Source: Pseudomonas sp. DNDY-54 (GTDB lineage Bacteria > Pseudomonadota > Gammaproteobacteria > Pseudomonadales > Pseudomonadaceae). From it: a stretch of 64,000 nt of DNA. A program made the position numbers and the translations under genes. Positions 24,958-33,243 of this stretch are shown here, one piece after another (the stretch's first letter is position 1; the number at the start of each line of letters is the position of its first letter). Under the pieces are notes generated by a model. That model searched no databases, was not told the origin of the DNA, and saw only the letters and a program-made list of their open reading frames with translations. The stretch spans positions 2,604,001-2,668,000 of the forward strand of contig NZ_CP082271.1 of the NCBI RefSeq assembly GCF_019880365.1. Reading direction: 5' to 3'.

Positions 24958-25496
24958 CACCCACGGCTCTCGCAAGGCTCAGCCTGCTTCAGGTGAGGGA
25001 TGAAATTACAGGGGCGAAAGCGCGCATCGAGCTGCTCGGCAAGAATGCCATCCCAAGCCGTCCGGCACGCACCGGTAGAGCCGGGTAGGCAACAGACCAG
25101 TGTGGAATTAGACAGCCCTGCCAGTGCGCGCGATTGCACGGTAGAACTCCCTATATCCGAAACCGATATCTGGCGAAACAATTCACCGAAGCCGTCCACT
25201 TGTTTATCCAGGAGACAACCCACCGCCTCCGGCGTACTGTCCCGTGCAGTGAAACCAGTCCCGCCGGTAATCAATACAACCTGCACGATATCCTCCGCGA
25301 TCCAGTTCGCGACTTGAGCGCGGATCCGATATATGTCGTCCTTTAGCAACACCCGCGCGGCGAGCCGATGACCTGCCGCTAAAAGACGGTCGACGAGCAG
25401 TTGACCGGACGTATCAGTTTCCATAGTGCGAGTGTCGCTGACCGTCAGGACAGCAATATTCAACGGAACAAAGGATTGATCAGCGAGATGGCTCAT
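24957..25496 (-). CDS. moaB: Molybdopterin adenylyltransferase-type protein MoaB
   Basis: 179 residues of the MogA/MoaB fold: IAVLTVSDTRTMETDTSG at the N terminus, then LITGGTGFTARDSTPEAV with the conserved Thr-Gly-Gly-Thr-Gly and Asp, and the LPGSTGACRTAWDGIL loop. MoaB/MogA proteins adenylate molybdopterin before molybdenum insertion by MoeA. It is first of the moaB-moeA operon and diverges from mobA with 65 bp between them, so the short gap carries both promoters. Confidence 0.93.
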   Translation of the reverse strand: MSHLADQSFVPLNIAVLTVSDTRTMETDTSGQLLVDRLLAAGHRLAARVLLKDDIYRIRAQVANWIAEDIVQVVLITGGTGFTARDSTPEAVGCLLDKQVDGFGELFRQISVSDIGSSTVQSRALAGLSNSTLVCCLPGSTGACRTAWDGILAEQLDARFRPCNFIPHLKQAEPCESRG

Positions 25497-25561
25497 TCAG
25501 GCTTCCGGTTGTTGGTATCGATTTCCGGGTGTTATATCACAGGCTTTTGATGGAGCACTTG

Positions 25562-26164
25562 ATGGGACAAGACAAGCTTTTGGATTGCTCGATCTTGCTG
25601 CTGGCTGGTGGCCGCGGGCAGCGAATGGGTGGGCAGGACAAAGGGCTGGTGGAGTGGCACGGCAAGCCGCTCATCGCATGGTCACACCGTATAGCACGCC
25701 CGATGACCGATGACCTGCTTGTTTCCTGCAACCGAAACCAATCAGCTTACGCGCCCTTCGCGGATCGTCTGGTCGCCGATGATGAAGCGGATTTTCCCGG
25801 CCCGCTTGCCGGTATCCGATCAGGGCTGGCCGCAGCACGCCATAAATGGCTGATAGTTTTGCCGTGCGACGCTCCGTTGATCAATAAGGTGCTGCTCAAC
25901 GAGCTGTATGCAATGGCTCAAGCGGAGCCAGGTAGGCCGATAATGGTTCGACGAGGCGAGCAATGGGAGCCACTGTTCTGCATCATTCCGGTGGATCTCG
26001 GAGCCACAATAGAAGAGGCGTGGCTGTCTGGCGAGCGAAGCAACCGGAAAATATTGCTGGCGCTTCAAGCGCGTGCACTCAACCTCCGAGTGGATGACAC
26101 CCGACTCGCCAATCTGAACTCACCCGAACTGCTAGCGCTGCATGAGCCACGCTTGGGAACTTAG
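25562..26164 (+). CDS. mobA: Molybdenum cofactor guanylyltransferase
   Basis: 200 residues. MobA adds GMP to Mo-molybdopterin, making the bis-MGD cofactor used by DMSO-reductase-family enzymes such as the nitrate reductase here. The nucleotide-binding signature LLLAGGRGQRMGGQDKGLV lies near the N terminus, with WHGKPLIAW, DDEADFPGPLAGIRSGL and LPCDAPLI further on. In-frame ATGs exist at 25529 and 25550; 25562 has GGAG 6 nt upstream and fits the family N terminus. Divergent from moaB-moeA. Confidence 0.94.
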   Translation: MGQDKLLDCSILLLAGGRGQRMGGQDKGLVEWHGKPLIAWSHRIARPMTDDLLVSCNRNQSAYAPFADRLVADDEADFPGPLAGIRSGLAAARHKWLIVLPCDAPLINKVLLNELYAMAQAEPGRPIMVRRGEQWEPLFCIIPVDLGATIEEAWLSGERSNRKILLALQARALNLRVDDTRLANLNSPELLALHEPRLGT

Positions 26165-26211
26165 CACGGCCGATCACCGTCACAGACGCAACTATCCAGA
26201 GGAGATTCATC

Positions 26212-26433
26212 ATGCGCGCAGCAACCGGACCTACACTCGCATTACTGGCCGGACTAGCCCTTCTCGCGGGCTGCTCGAGCCCCAGCGTAATTACCCTCAA
26301 CGATGGACGTGAAATACAGACGCTGGACCATCCAGAATATGATGATGAAGCCGGGTTCTACGAGTTCGAAGGTATCGACGGCAAGCCAGGCAGAGTCAAT
26401 AAAGATCAGGTTCGTACCGTTCAAGAACTTTGA
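26212..26433 (+). CDS. YgdI/YgdR-type small lipoprotein
   Basis: 73 residues. Lipoprotein signal (LLAGLALLAGCSS) followed by a compact SH3-like domain of about 50 residues: VITLNDGREIQTLDHPEYDD, FYEFEGIDGKPGRVNKDQV. This is the DUF903 family, including E. coli YgdI/YgdR, of unknown function. AGAGGAG is 8 nt before the ATG. Confidence 0.88.
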   Translation: MRAATGPTLALLAGLALLAGCSSPSVITLNDGREIQTLDHPEYDDEAGFYEFEGIDGKPGRVNKDQVRTVQEL

Positions 26434-26509
26434 GATCAGCGCGATTCGCGATCTCTGCTTCAGTGCCGGACCCTATGCATGGCGGTAGAAAAAACGAGCC
26501 TCCAAGCTC

Positions 26510-26537
26510 TTGTGGCGTAAACATTTTTCTGTAAAAT
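26510..26537 (+). promoter_or_regulatory. Promoter of tRNA-Pro(CGG)
   Basis: TTGTGG, 16-bp spacer, TAAAAT, then a GCGCGCC discriminator just before the tRNA, of the stringent-control type. Confidence 0.65.
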
Positions 26538-26547
26538 GCGCGCCATT

Positions 26548-26624
26548 CGGAGCGTAGCGCAGCTTGGTAGCGCGTCTCGTTCGGGACGAGAAGGTCGCTG
26601 GTTCGAATCCAGTCGCTCCGACCA
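26548..26624 (+). tRNA. tRNA-Pro (anticodon CGG)
   Basis: 77-nt cloverleaf with encoded CCA: acceptor CGGAGCG/CGCTCCG, D arm GCGCAGCTTGGTAGCGC, anticodon arm TCTCG-TTCGGGA-CGAGA with CGG at 34-36, T arm GTTCGAATC. Promoter upstream, strong terminator downstream. Confidence 0.97.
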
Positions 26625-26656
26625 AAACCCTTGCATCAGACGCTATACGTCAGATG

Positions 26657-26683
26657 AAAAAACCGGCCAATGGCCGGTTTTTT
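26657..26683 (+). terminator. Intrinsic terminator after tRNA-Pro(CGG)
   Basis: 12-bp stem AAAAAACCGGCC / GGCCGGTTTTTT with a 3-nt loop; the symmetrical A and T runs make it potentially bidirectional, also serving the glutaredoxin-like gene on the minus strand. Confidence 0.85.
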
Positions 26684-26811
26684 TGGTTTCTGGCCTAATG
26701 ATTCTGCAAACCAGAAAAGCTACAACGTGTTAGCGCCTCTTTCCTCACGGACAGGCGAGTTACGCGATTACTGTATGCAACGGCAGATCACTGGAGAATG
26801 CTACATATCGC

Positions 26812-27054
26812 TTATTGCCGCAGAAACCAGACAACCTGCTCTATCTCAAACGGCCAGTCCAGCTCAAGACCCGTGTCAACTCGCCGCAACACGGGTATCC
26901 GCAAGCCATAATCCTCAACCCACCCTGGGCGGTCGGCAATATCGATCAGTTCAACTAGCAAACCGTTTTCAACCAAAGGCAAAACCACCGCCTCAGCTTG
27001 CTCGCATAAGTGGCAACCCAGTGTTCCGAACAGTTGGCATTCCGGTAAATACAT
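26812..27054 (-). CDS. Glutaredoxin-like protein
   Basis: 80 residues with a thioredoxin-fold outline: CQLFGTLGCHLCEQAEAVVL carries the CxxC redox pair (CHLC), IPVLRR supplies the cis-Pro loop, and WPFEIEQVVWFL is the last helix. This is the short glutaredoxin-like family common in proteobacteria, distinct from Grx1/Grx3. No operon partner; substrate unknown. Confidence 0.85.
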   Translation of the reverse strand: MYLPECQLFGTLGCHLCEQAEAVVLPLVENGLLVELIDIADRPGWVEDYGLRIPVLRRVDTGLELDWPFEIEQVVWFLRQ

Positions 27055-27456
27055 AGAGAGCGCTCGCAGACAATACCCGTAATTCTAGCAGCCTAAACTC
27101 CATCCGGATTACGCGTTTTCGGCACTCTCAGTCAGGGCGAAGCCTCTGGAAAATGTGACGTTGAGCCCACTCAAACGACGGTTTGATTTTCGCAATCGAC
27201 GGAACGCTGGCGAAAGGCTAGGATGCTGCAGCCCAAGCGGCCTGAGAGCTAGAGGGCCGGAGGTGTAAGTGAGCATCGGTGGCGATTTTTCGAGGCATAT
27301 CAAGTTGGCCCGGGAGAACTGCCGACAGGTTAGTCGATACCTCCAAGCTTAAGCCTGAAAGACTAAGGTCTAAGGGTTCAATTACTGATGTAGTGTTTAA
27401 TTACACAGCGCCGTAAGAGCGACTTCAGAGCATCATCCAACGAGGAGAAATAAGAA
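27055..27456. other. 402-bp intergenic region upstream of the porin gene
   Basis: It must hold the promoters of the glutaredoxin-like gene (minus) and the porin (plus). I see no consensus promoter, long repeat or RNA structure that I would defend. A 64-codon minus-strand frame (27109-27303) has no family resemblance and no ribosome-binding site. Confidence 0.6.
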
Positions 27457-28716
27457 ATGCTCAAGACCCCAATCGCCCGGGGCGTGGCCCTAGCCACTCT
27501 GGGAGCAACACTGGCCATCCCCACCATGGCTCAAGCTGCATTTGTTGACGACAGTAAGGTCAACCTGGAGCTGCGTAACTTTTACTTCAATAGCGACAAT
27601 CGTTCCGTCGCCTCAAACGCGCAATCGAAGACAGAAGAATGGGCTCAGGGCTTCATTTTGCGTGCAGAGTCAGGCTTTACAGACGGTACAGTAGGCTTCG
27701 GTGTGGATGCGCTAGGCCTCCTAGGCGTCAAGCTGTACTCAAGTGAGGACACTGGCGGAACTGGCCTTATGCCAAGCGGGTTCGGAAACGAGGCCCCTGA
27801 TGACTTCTCCTCACTGGGCCTGACAGCCAAGGCAAAGATCTCCAAAACGGTGCTGAAAGTCGGCACAATCGAACCCAAAAACATGGCAATCTCGCGTAGC
27901 GACTCACGCTTGCTGCCACAAACATTCAAGGGCGGTCAGATCATTTCCAATGAGATCGATGGCCTCACTTTGGACGCCGGTTACCTGACCGAAGAAAACG
28001 ACCGCGATTCCACCAATTACGAAGACCTGAAGTTCGGAGGCAAGGGCGGGAATACCGGTGACAAGCCTGAAGACTTTCTGTTTGCTGGCGCTACCTATTC
28101 TTTCACGCAAGATCTGAAAGGTGCGTACTACTACAGCAATCTTGAGGAAGTCTACAAACAGCACTCGTTCAACCTCATTCATGTGCTCCCGCTCGGAGAT
28201 AATCAGTCTCTCAAGACTGACCTACGCTATGCTCGCTCCACTGACGACGGCTCATCCACTGTCGACAACAAAGCACTCGGCGCAATGGTTACCTACTCCG
28301 TGACCGGTCACAGCTTCGGTCTGGGTTACCAAAAGATGAGCGGTGATACTGGATTCGCCTACACTGGCGCCGGCACGGACCCATACTTGGTTAACTATGT
28401 GATGCTTGCCGCCGACTTTGCGTACGCCGACGAGCAATCATGGCAGGCACGTTACGATTATAACTTCGCAGCCGTAGGCATTCCGGGCCTGACGTTCATG
28501 ACCCGTTATGTTACCGGTGATAACTTCAATTTCGGAACCGACACTGGCCGCAACGGCAAAGAGTGGGAGCGCAATACCGATATTGGATATGTCTTCCAGG
28601 AAGGGGCGCTTAAAAACCTCGGCGTGAAGTGGCGGAATGGCACATACCGTAGCAACTCCACCAAGGATATCGACCAGAACCGTCTGATCGTCAGCTACAC
28701 CATTCCGCTGATGTAA
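27457..28716 (+). CDS. OprD-family outer-membrane porin
   Basis: 419 residues. Signal peptide to about Ala28 (LGATLAIPTMAQA), then FVDDSKVNLELRNFYFNSDN, the typical OprD start, and EEWAQGFILRAESGFTDGTV with GVDALGLLGVKL. Later strands include NLIHVLPLGDNQSLKTDLRY and SFGLGYQKMSGDTGF; the C terminus is LIVSYTIPLM. OprD porins form 18-strand barrels for amino acids, aromatic acids and other small carboxylates; the substrate loop identities here do not let me choose one. GGAG lies 9 nt before ATG. Confidence 0.92.
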   Translation: MLKTPIARGVALATLGATLAIPTMAQAAFVDDSKVNLELRNFYFNSDNRSVASNAQSKTEEWAQGFILRAESGFTDGTVGFGVDALGLLGVKLYSSEDTGGTGLMPSGFGNEAPDDFSSLGLTAKAKISKTVLKVGTIEPKNMAISRSDSRLLPQTFKGGQIISNEIDGLTLDAGYLTEENDRDSTNYEDLKFGGKGGNTGDKPEDFLFAGATYSFTQDLKGAYYYSNLEEVYKQHSFNLIHVLPLGDNQSLKTDLRYARSTDDGSSTVDNKALGAMVTYSVTGHSFGLGYQKMSGDTGFAYTGAGTDPYLVNYVMLAADFAYADEQSWQARYDYNFAAVGIPGLTFMTRYVTGDNFNFGTDTGRNGKEWERNTDIGYVFQEGALKNLGVKWRNGTYRSNSTKDIDQNRLIVSYTIPLM

Positions 28717-28725
28717 ATAGCGGCT

Positions 28726-28781
28726 AGTGCACGCAAGTGCACTGAGAAATAGAAAACCCGCTCCGGCGGGTTTTCTTTTTT
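28726..28781 (+). terminator. Hairpin plus intrinsic terminator after the porin
   Basis: A 7-bp stem AGTGCAC-GCAA-GTGCACT (28726-28743), a GNRA tetraloop, is followed by GAAAACCCGC-TCCG-GCGGGTTTTC (28752-28775) and six T. The second is a strong terminator; the first could protect the 3' end of the mRNA. Confidence 0.85.
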
Positions 28782-28946
28782 GTCTTACTTTTCTATTTAG
28801 ATACAGCGCTTGAGAGAGGTACGACGTTATATGGCGAAGCTCTGACATTAATTAGATCAAACGAAACGGGAACCTTGCGTCACTAGCATGCTCGAAACCC
28901 TAGGCACCGGGACCTGACGTCCCTGCGAGATCGAGAGGAGCTACAG

Positions 28947-29351
28947 ATGTCTACTGAATCGACTTTTGGCACCAGCGACAACACGCCAATCCCTGACGGA
29001 ACAACCAGCACCAATCCTTCGTCTCTGATCGACAAATCCGCTCATCGCCGCAATCTGCAGACTGCACAGAATGCGCTGATCGAAGAATTCCACACCCTTA
29101 TCGGTGACACTGAGCGCCTGCTGAAGCACACGCAAAACACAGCCGGAACCCAGACCGAAGAGTTGCGCGGCAAGATCAACGCCAACCTCAGTCGAGCGCG
29201 CCAGATGCTCAAAGAGCAGGAAGGCTCCCTGCGTGAGCAAGGCCAGGCAGCCATCCAATGCACCGAAGAATATGTGCACACACATCCATGGCAATCGATT
29301 GGCATTGCTGCGGGCGTCGGCTTTCTCTTCGGCTTGATCACCCGCCGCTAA
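28947..29351 (+). CDS. DUF883 family membrane-anchored protein (YqjD/ElaB type)
   Basis: 134 residues. A long amphipathic helical part (NALIEEFHTLIGDTERLLKH, then EELRGKINANLSRARQMLKE) ends in VHTHPWQSIGIAAGVGFLFG with a C-terminal membrane helix and basic end (ITRR). E. coli YqjD/ElaB are tail-anchored inner-membrane proteins that associate with ribosomes in stationary phase. It starts a three-gene unit with the next two genes, the yqjD-yqjE-yqjK arrangement. GGAG lies 7 nt before ATG. Confidence 0.87.
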   Translation: MSTESTFGTSDNTPIPDGTTSTNPSSLIDKSAHRRNLQTAQNALIEEFHTLIGDTERLLKHTQNTAGTQTEELRGKINANLSRARQMLKEQEGSLREQGQAAIQCTEEYVHTHPWQSIGIAAGVGFLFGLITRR

Positions 29352-29368
29352 TGTGGGGAACAGACCCA

Positions 29369-29749
29369 ATGGAAACCAGGCACGCTGACGATGCCCCCGC
29401 TCCTTCCATCAAGAAGATGGGCAGCGCCATAGCTGGCCTCGTTCAAGGGCATTTGGAACTCATCGGCATTGAGATCCAAGAAGAGCGAGTCCGGGTATTC
29501 AAGCTTTTCCTTCTTGCCAGTGTCAGCTTGATACTCGGCCTGCTCATTCTCGTTGGGCTGTCAGCTGCAATCGTGATCGCGTTTTGGGACAGCAATCCTA
29601 TTGCGGCGATTCTCGTGCTATGCGCGGTCTATGCGGTCGTGCTGGGGATCTGTATTAGCCGAGCAATCCGCCTCGCCAAGGAAAGTGCCTCGCCGTTTCA
29701 AGCGACGGTCGAAGAATTAGCCCGCAATCGGGAGCGTCTACTACCATGA
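29369..29749 (+). CDS. YqjE-type phage-holin-family membrane protein
   Basis: 126 residues: an N-terminal helix (IAGLVQGHLELIGIEIQEER) and two transmembrane helices (LFLLASVSLILGLLILVGLS; IAAILVLCAVYAVVLGI). This is the YqjE/holin-superfamily-III shape. ATG 29369 is chosen; an ATG at 29351 overlaps the previous stop but lacks a ribosome-binding site. Overlaps the next gene by 4 bp. There is no phage lysis context, so a lytic holin role is unlikely. Confidence 0.82.
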   Translation: METRHADDAPAPSIKKMGSAIAGLVQGHLELIGIEIQEERVRVFKLFLLASVSLILGLLILVGLSAAIVIAFWDSNPIAAILVLCAVYAVVLGICISRAIRLAKESASPFQATVEELARNRERLLP

Positions 29750-30048
29750 GCCTGCCACTTAGTAGCTCAAGCGATTTGGCCATGCGCAAGGACCTCGTGC
29801 GGTTGCGCATGGAGATGAACCGTCAACAGGTTCTTTACCACTCGCAGCCGCTGGTCCATCCCTTCCAACGGATAAAAGGAATGGTAGCGAATCGTGGATT
29901 GAGTGCACGCCCCCATATTGGAAAGGGCCCGCTGATGATTGCCGCCACCCTGGGGCTCACCTTGTTTGGCCGACGTCTCGGTAAAGTTGGCAAATTAGCG
30001 AGAGTCGGCATGATGCTTTATCCGCTTATCCGCAAGATGCGGCACTAG
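29746..30048 (+). CDS. YqjK-position small protein of unknown function
   Basis: 100 residues. A basic helical N terminus (LAMRKDLVRLRMEMNRQQVL), a middle with PFQRIKGMV, and a hydrophobic Gly-rich segment near the C terminus (PLMIAATLGLTLFGRRLGKV) ending in basic residues. Its ATGA coupling to the previous gene and its position match the third gene of yqjDEK units, though similarity to YqjK itself is not obvious to me. Probably peripheral membrane. Confidence 0.7.
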   Translation: MSLPLSSSSDLAMRKDLVRLRMEMNRQQVLYHSQPLVHPFQRIKGMVANRGLSARPHIGKGPLMIAATLGLTLFGRRLGKVGKLARVGMMLYPLIRKMRH

Positions 30049-30241
30049 TTGCAAACGTCATGTGTCTTGTCGTTTACACTGCTAGCCGACCGGCGGGTTA
30101 GCGGTAAAGGGCGAGGCAGACGGTGACTACCGCACCCTGACGTCCCGCCATTGTTGCTTGGACAGCAAGCACGACCTGCCCGAAAAGCAGAATGCTGCGC
30201 AGGGCAAACCGCCCAACTGGCGACACCTAGGAGGTTGCTCT

Positions 30242-31573
30242 TTGGATTGGCACACGCTGCTAAATCGTGAACGGCTCGGAAAATCCGTACACAGTAGCGA
30301 AGAGCTTGGTCGAAGCCCTTTTCATAAAGATCACGACAGAATCATCTTTTCCGGGGCGTTCCGCCGGCTTGGGCGCAAGACGCAAGTGCATCCGGTATCC
30401 AGCAACGACCATATCCACACGCGCCTCACCCATTCGCTCGAAGTCAGCTGCGTCGGGCGTTCACTCGGCATGCGGGTGGGCGAGGTGCTACGTGACGACT
30501 TGCCGGAATGGTGCAACCCTGCCGACTTGGGGATGGTCATCCAATCCGCCTGCCTCGCTCATGACATCGGTAATCCACCGTTTGGACACTCGGGTGAAGA
30601 CGCCATCCGACACTGGTTTCAACAAGCCGCAGGGCGTGGCTGGCTAGACGACATGAGCAATGCCGAGCGAGCCGACTTTCTCAACTTCGAGGGAAATGCC
30701 CAGGGCTTCAGGGTGCTTACGCAGCTCGAATACCATCAATTCGACGGCGGGACCCGTCTAACTTATGCAACGCTTGGGACCTATCTCAAGTACCCGTGGA
30801 CGTCCCGTCATGCGGAAGCCCTAGGCTACAAAAAACACAAGTTCGGCTGCTACCAAAGCGAGCTGCCATTGCTTGAGCAGATCGCGTCCAAGCTCGGGTT
30901 GCCGAAACTCGACGACCAACGCTGGGCACGCCACCCTCTGGTTTACCTGATGGAGGCGGCAGATGACATCTGCTACGGCCTCATCGATCTTGAGGATGGT
31001 CTTGAGATGGATCTGCTCGACTATTCAGAAGTCGAGGCCTTGCTGTTGAACCTGGTCGGCGATGACCTGCCGGAAACCTACCGACAGCTCGGCCCCAAGG
31101 ATTCACGCCGGCGCAAGCTGGCAATCCTCAGAGGCAAGGCGATCGAGCATCTCACTAACGCAGCTGCGCACGCTTTCGTCGAACAGCAAAAAGCGTTGCT
31201 CGCGGGCAACCTTGCCGGTGATCTCGTGGAGCACATGCATGGCCCTGCTAAGCAATGCGTCCTGCAAGCTAAAGCCATGGCGCGCGAAAAAATCTTCCAG
31301 GATAAACGCAAGACGCTGCATGAGATCGGCGCCTACACCACGCTCGAGATTCTGCTCAACGCTTTCTGCGGCGCTGCACTGGAACAGCACGGTGGGCGAA
31401 CCCCATCGTTCAAGAACCGCCGCATACTGGATCTGCTCGGCAGCAACGCACCGGATCCCGACTGGCCGCTATATCAGTCATTCGTGCGGATGATCGACTT
31501 CATCGCAGGCATGACCGACAGCTATGCGACAGAGATGGCCGGCGAAATGACCGGACGTTCGAGCCCGACGTGA
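30242..31573 (+). CDS. dGTP triphosphohydrolase-like protein
   Basis: 443 residues. HD-domain phosphohydrolase: RLTHSLEVSCVGRSLG supplies the first His, CLAHDIGNPPFGHSGE the HD pair, and the region from YLMEAADDICYGLIDLEDG the final Asp. The DRIIFSGAFRRLGRKTQVHP motif is typical of Dgt enzymes that release PPPi from dGTP or other dNTPs. The frame is open from 30158, but the TTG at 30242 has AGGAGG 7 nt upstream and gives the N terminus DWHTLLNRERLGK found in Pseudomonas homologues, so I use it. Ends in an overlap with the FUSC gene. Confidence 0.92.
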   Translation: MDWHTLLNRERLGKSVHSSEELGRSPFHKDHDRIIFSGAFRRLGRKTQVHPVSSNDHIHTRLTHSLEVSCVGRSLGMRVGEVLRDDLPEWCNPADLGMVIQSACLAHDIGNPPFGHSGEDAIRHWFQQAAGRGWLDDMSNAERADFLNFEGNAQGFRVLTQLEYHQFDGGTRLTYATLGTYLKYPWTSRHAEALGYKKHKFGCYQSELPLLEQIASKLGLPKLDDQRWARHPLVYLMEAADDICYGLIDLEDGLEMDLLDYSEVEALLLNLVGDDLPETYRQLGPKDSRRRKLAILRGKAIEHLTNAAAHAFVEQQKALLAGNLAGDLVEHMHGPAKQCVLQAKAMAREKIFQDKRKTLHEIGAYTTLEILLNAFCGAALEQHGGRTPSFKNRRILDLLGSNAPDPDWPLYQSFVRMIDFIAGMTDSYATEMAGEMTGRSSPT

Positions 31574-32673
31574 GCGCGATGAAGAAGCGGCTTTGGGAAC
31601 TCGTTGGCTGGCAACCTGGCCGCCCCGCCTGGGGCGCGGCAGCCATTGCGGGTCTAGGCTGCGCGTTACCGCTTTTGCTCGGATTGTTCAGCGGCCATGC
31701 CGGCTTTCTATGGGCAACGGTCGGGGCTTTCCAGGCGGCCAAAGCCAACCCCCTGCATCGCCTCGGCATGCTTCGGATGCTGTTGTTGATTGGTCTTGGC
31801 GCGTGCAGTGCCGGTCTCGGCTTTTGGTCGGCGACTCACCCGCTAATCAGCCTCGGTCTGTTTGCCTTCTATGGCCTGTTGTTGGCATGGCTTCAGCGTT
31901 ACGGCAGCGAAGCCGGCAAGCTCGGAATCGGCCTGGCTATTTGTCTGTGTCTAGGTCAGGGCCAATACGGGATCGGAGATTTCAACAACCCCCAGGCGAT
32001 TGCCGCACTGTTCGCCCTGGGCGGGCTGTGGGTTACCTTATTGGCCTTCGGGTTACGCGGCATGCACGGGTTGCGCATGTGGCCGTACATGCCAAGGCTG
32101 TTCAGCTTGATCAAAGTACTGCGCCGTCGTGCGAGACGCACACCGATACGCGAATGGCGCCAGCATGCGCTGACGTATGTGCTCGCCGCTTCCGCCAGCG
32201 GCCTGATTGTCACCATTGGCAATCTTCCGCGCGGTTATTGGCTGACCCTGGCGGTATTCACTACCTTGCAAATGGATCTGCAGCGCAGCCTCATACGGGC
32301 ACTGCAAGCTAGCATCGCGATTTTCTGTGCCGCTGCGGTGTTGATCTACATGGGCCATAGCCTGGCCGATCCACCTGTGATGGTCATGATCATGCTGCCA
32401 CTGGTGATGCTCAGCCGGGCTTTCCAGGCCCATCACTACGGACTGTTCGTTCTACAGACGACACTTAGCTTCGTATTGCTGGCCGAGACGCTGGCGCAAG
32501 ATTGGGAATTGCCGCAACTGAGGTTGATAAACGCAGCGATTGGCGTCGGCGTAGCCTTGGCGGTAACCCTGCTGATGTACCTTCTGCGTCGGTTGATCGC
32601 TCGGACTGCATTGCGCAAATCCGAACGAACAGCTGCAACCGATCAGGACAAAAACGACTCGATCATGCCTTAG
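31570..32673 (+). CDS. FUSC-family permease
   Basis: 367 residues, about ten predicted transmembrane helices in two blocks (about 18-150 and 195-340) with the FUSC-type second-block motif RGYWLTLAVFTTLQMDLQRS followed by LIRALQASIAIFCAAAVLIY. FUSC proteins resemble the aromatic acid exporters AaeB and fusaric acid pumps, but this one lacks the long cytoplasmic insertion and has no adaptor gene. Start GTG 31570 overlaps the previous stop; ATG 31579 is possible. Substrate unknown. Confidence 0.82.
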   Translation: MSAMKKRLWELVGWQPGRPAWGAAAIAGLGCALPLLLGLFSGHAGFLWATVGAFQAAKANPLHRLGMLRMLLLIGLGACSAGLGFWSATHPLISLGLFAFYGLLLAWLQRYGSEAGKLGIGLAICLCLGQGQYGIGDFNNPQAIAALFALGGLWVTLLAFGLRGMHGLRMWPYMPRLFSLIKVLRRRARRTPIREWRQHALTYVLAASASGLIVTIGNLPRGYWLTLAVFTTLQMDLQRSLIRALQASIAIFCAAAVLIYMGHSLADPPVMVMIMLPLVMLSRAFQAHHYGLFVLQTTLSFVLLAETLAQDWELPQLRLINAAIGVGVALAVTLLMYLLRRLIARTALRKSERTAATDQDKNDSIMP

Positions 32674-33007
32674 CGTTGATCTCGTTTTCTGGGTACCAGA
32701 CATCCATCAACGGGCTCACGTTGAATTCGGCTAGCTCGCTGCGGCCCTTCAGCCACGCCTCGACCTGACCGCGTTGCTCCTCGTTAACCGAGCCACGGCT
32801 GGCCAGACAAACGAAACCGTAGTCCTCACCGCCAATATAGCCAAGATCATTGGCTTCGATGGCCTCGTTCAGAAAGGCCTCTAGAAAATCGTCTACTGCC
32901 TTGGCTTCGAGGCCGTCACGGTAGGTCAGGTTTACTTCGAAACCTAGTTCCTGGAATTCGTCGACACAGAGTTTCTTGCGCAAGCGACGCGAGCGATTGG
33001 TAGCCAT
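32663..33007 (-). CDS. YggL-like (DUF469) 50S-associated protein
   Basis: 114 residues. N-terminal basic start (NRSRRLRKKLCVDEFQELGF), EVNLTYRDGLEAKAVDDFLE in the centre and a C-terminal VEAWLKGRSELAEFNVSPL segment match the YggL family, reported to bind the large ribosomal subunit. The C-terminal end overlaps the FUSC gene's end by 11 bp, tail to tail. Single-gene unit. Confidence 0.85.
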   Translation of the reverse strand: MATNRSRRLRKKLCVDEFQELGFEVNLTYRDGLEAKAVDDFLEAFLNEAIEANDLGYIGGEDYGFVCLASRGSVNEEQRGQVEAWLKGRSELAEFNVSPLMDVWYPENEINAKA

Positions 33008-33243
33008 TGAGCCGGTCCTTATTTCTTACATGATGACGGCGCGCACTCTAACAGCAACGCGTTGCTTGTGCGATTAGAGACGCCTGCCTTCGGCGCTGGA
33101 CATGCAAAGCAATAGCAGCTGGAGAGTTCTTTTTTGCGGAGGCTGGAGGTCGTCGGCTACGCTTGTCGGATGAGAAGTACGTCACTTCTTGGACGTGGGC
33201 ATAATGGCCCGCCATCCTTCCCTGAACGCAGTAGGGAATTCCA

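Noticed and set aside
27109..27303. 64-codon minus-strand frame upstream of the porin
   Set aside because: No ribosome-binding site or family resemblance.
29369..29749. Phage lysis holin
   Set aside because: Holin-superfamily shape is shared by the cellular YqjE family, and the flanking genes are yqjD-like; no phage genes nearby.
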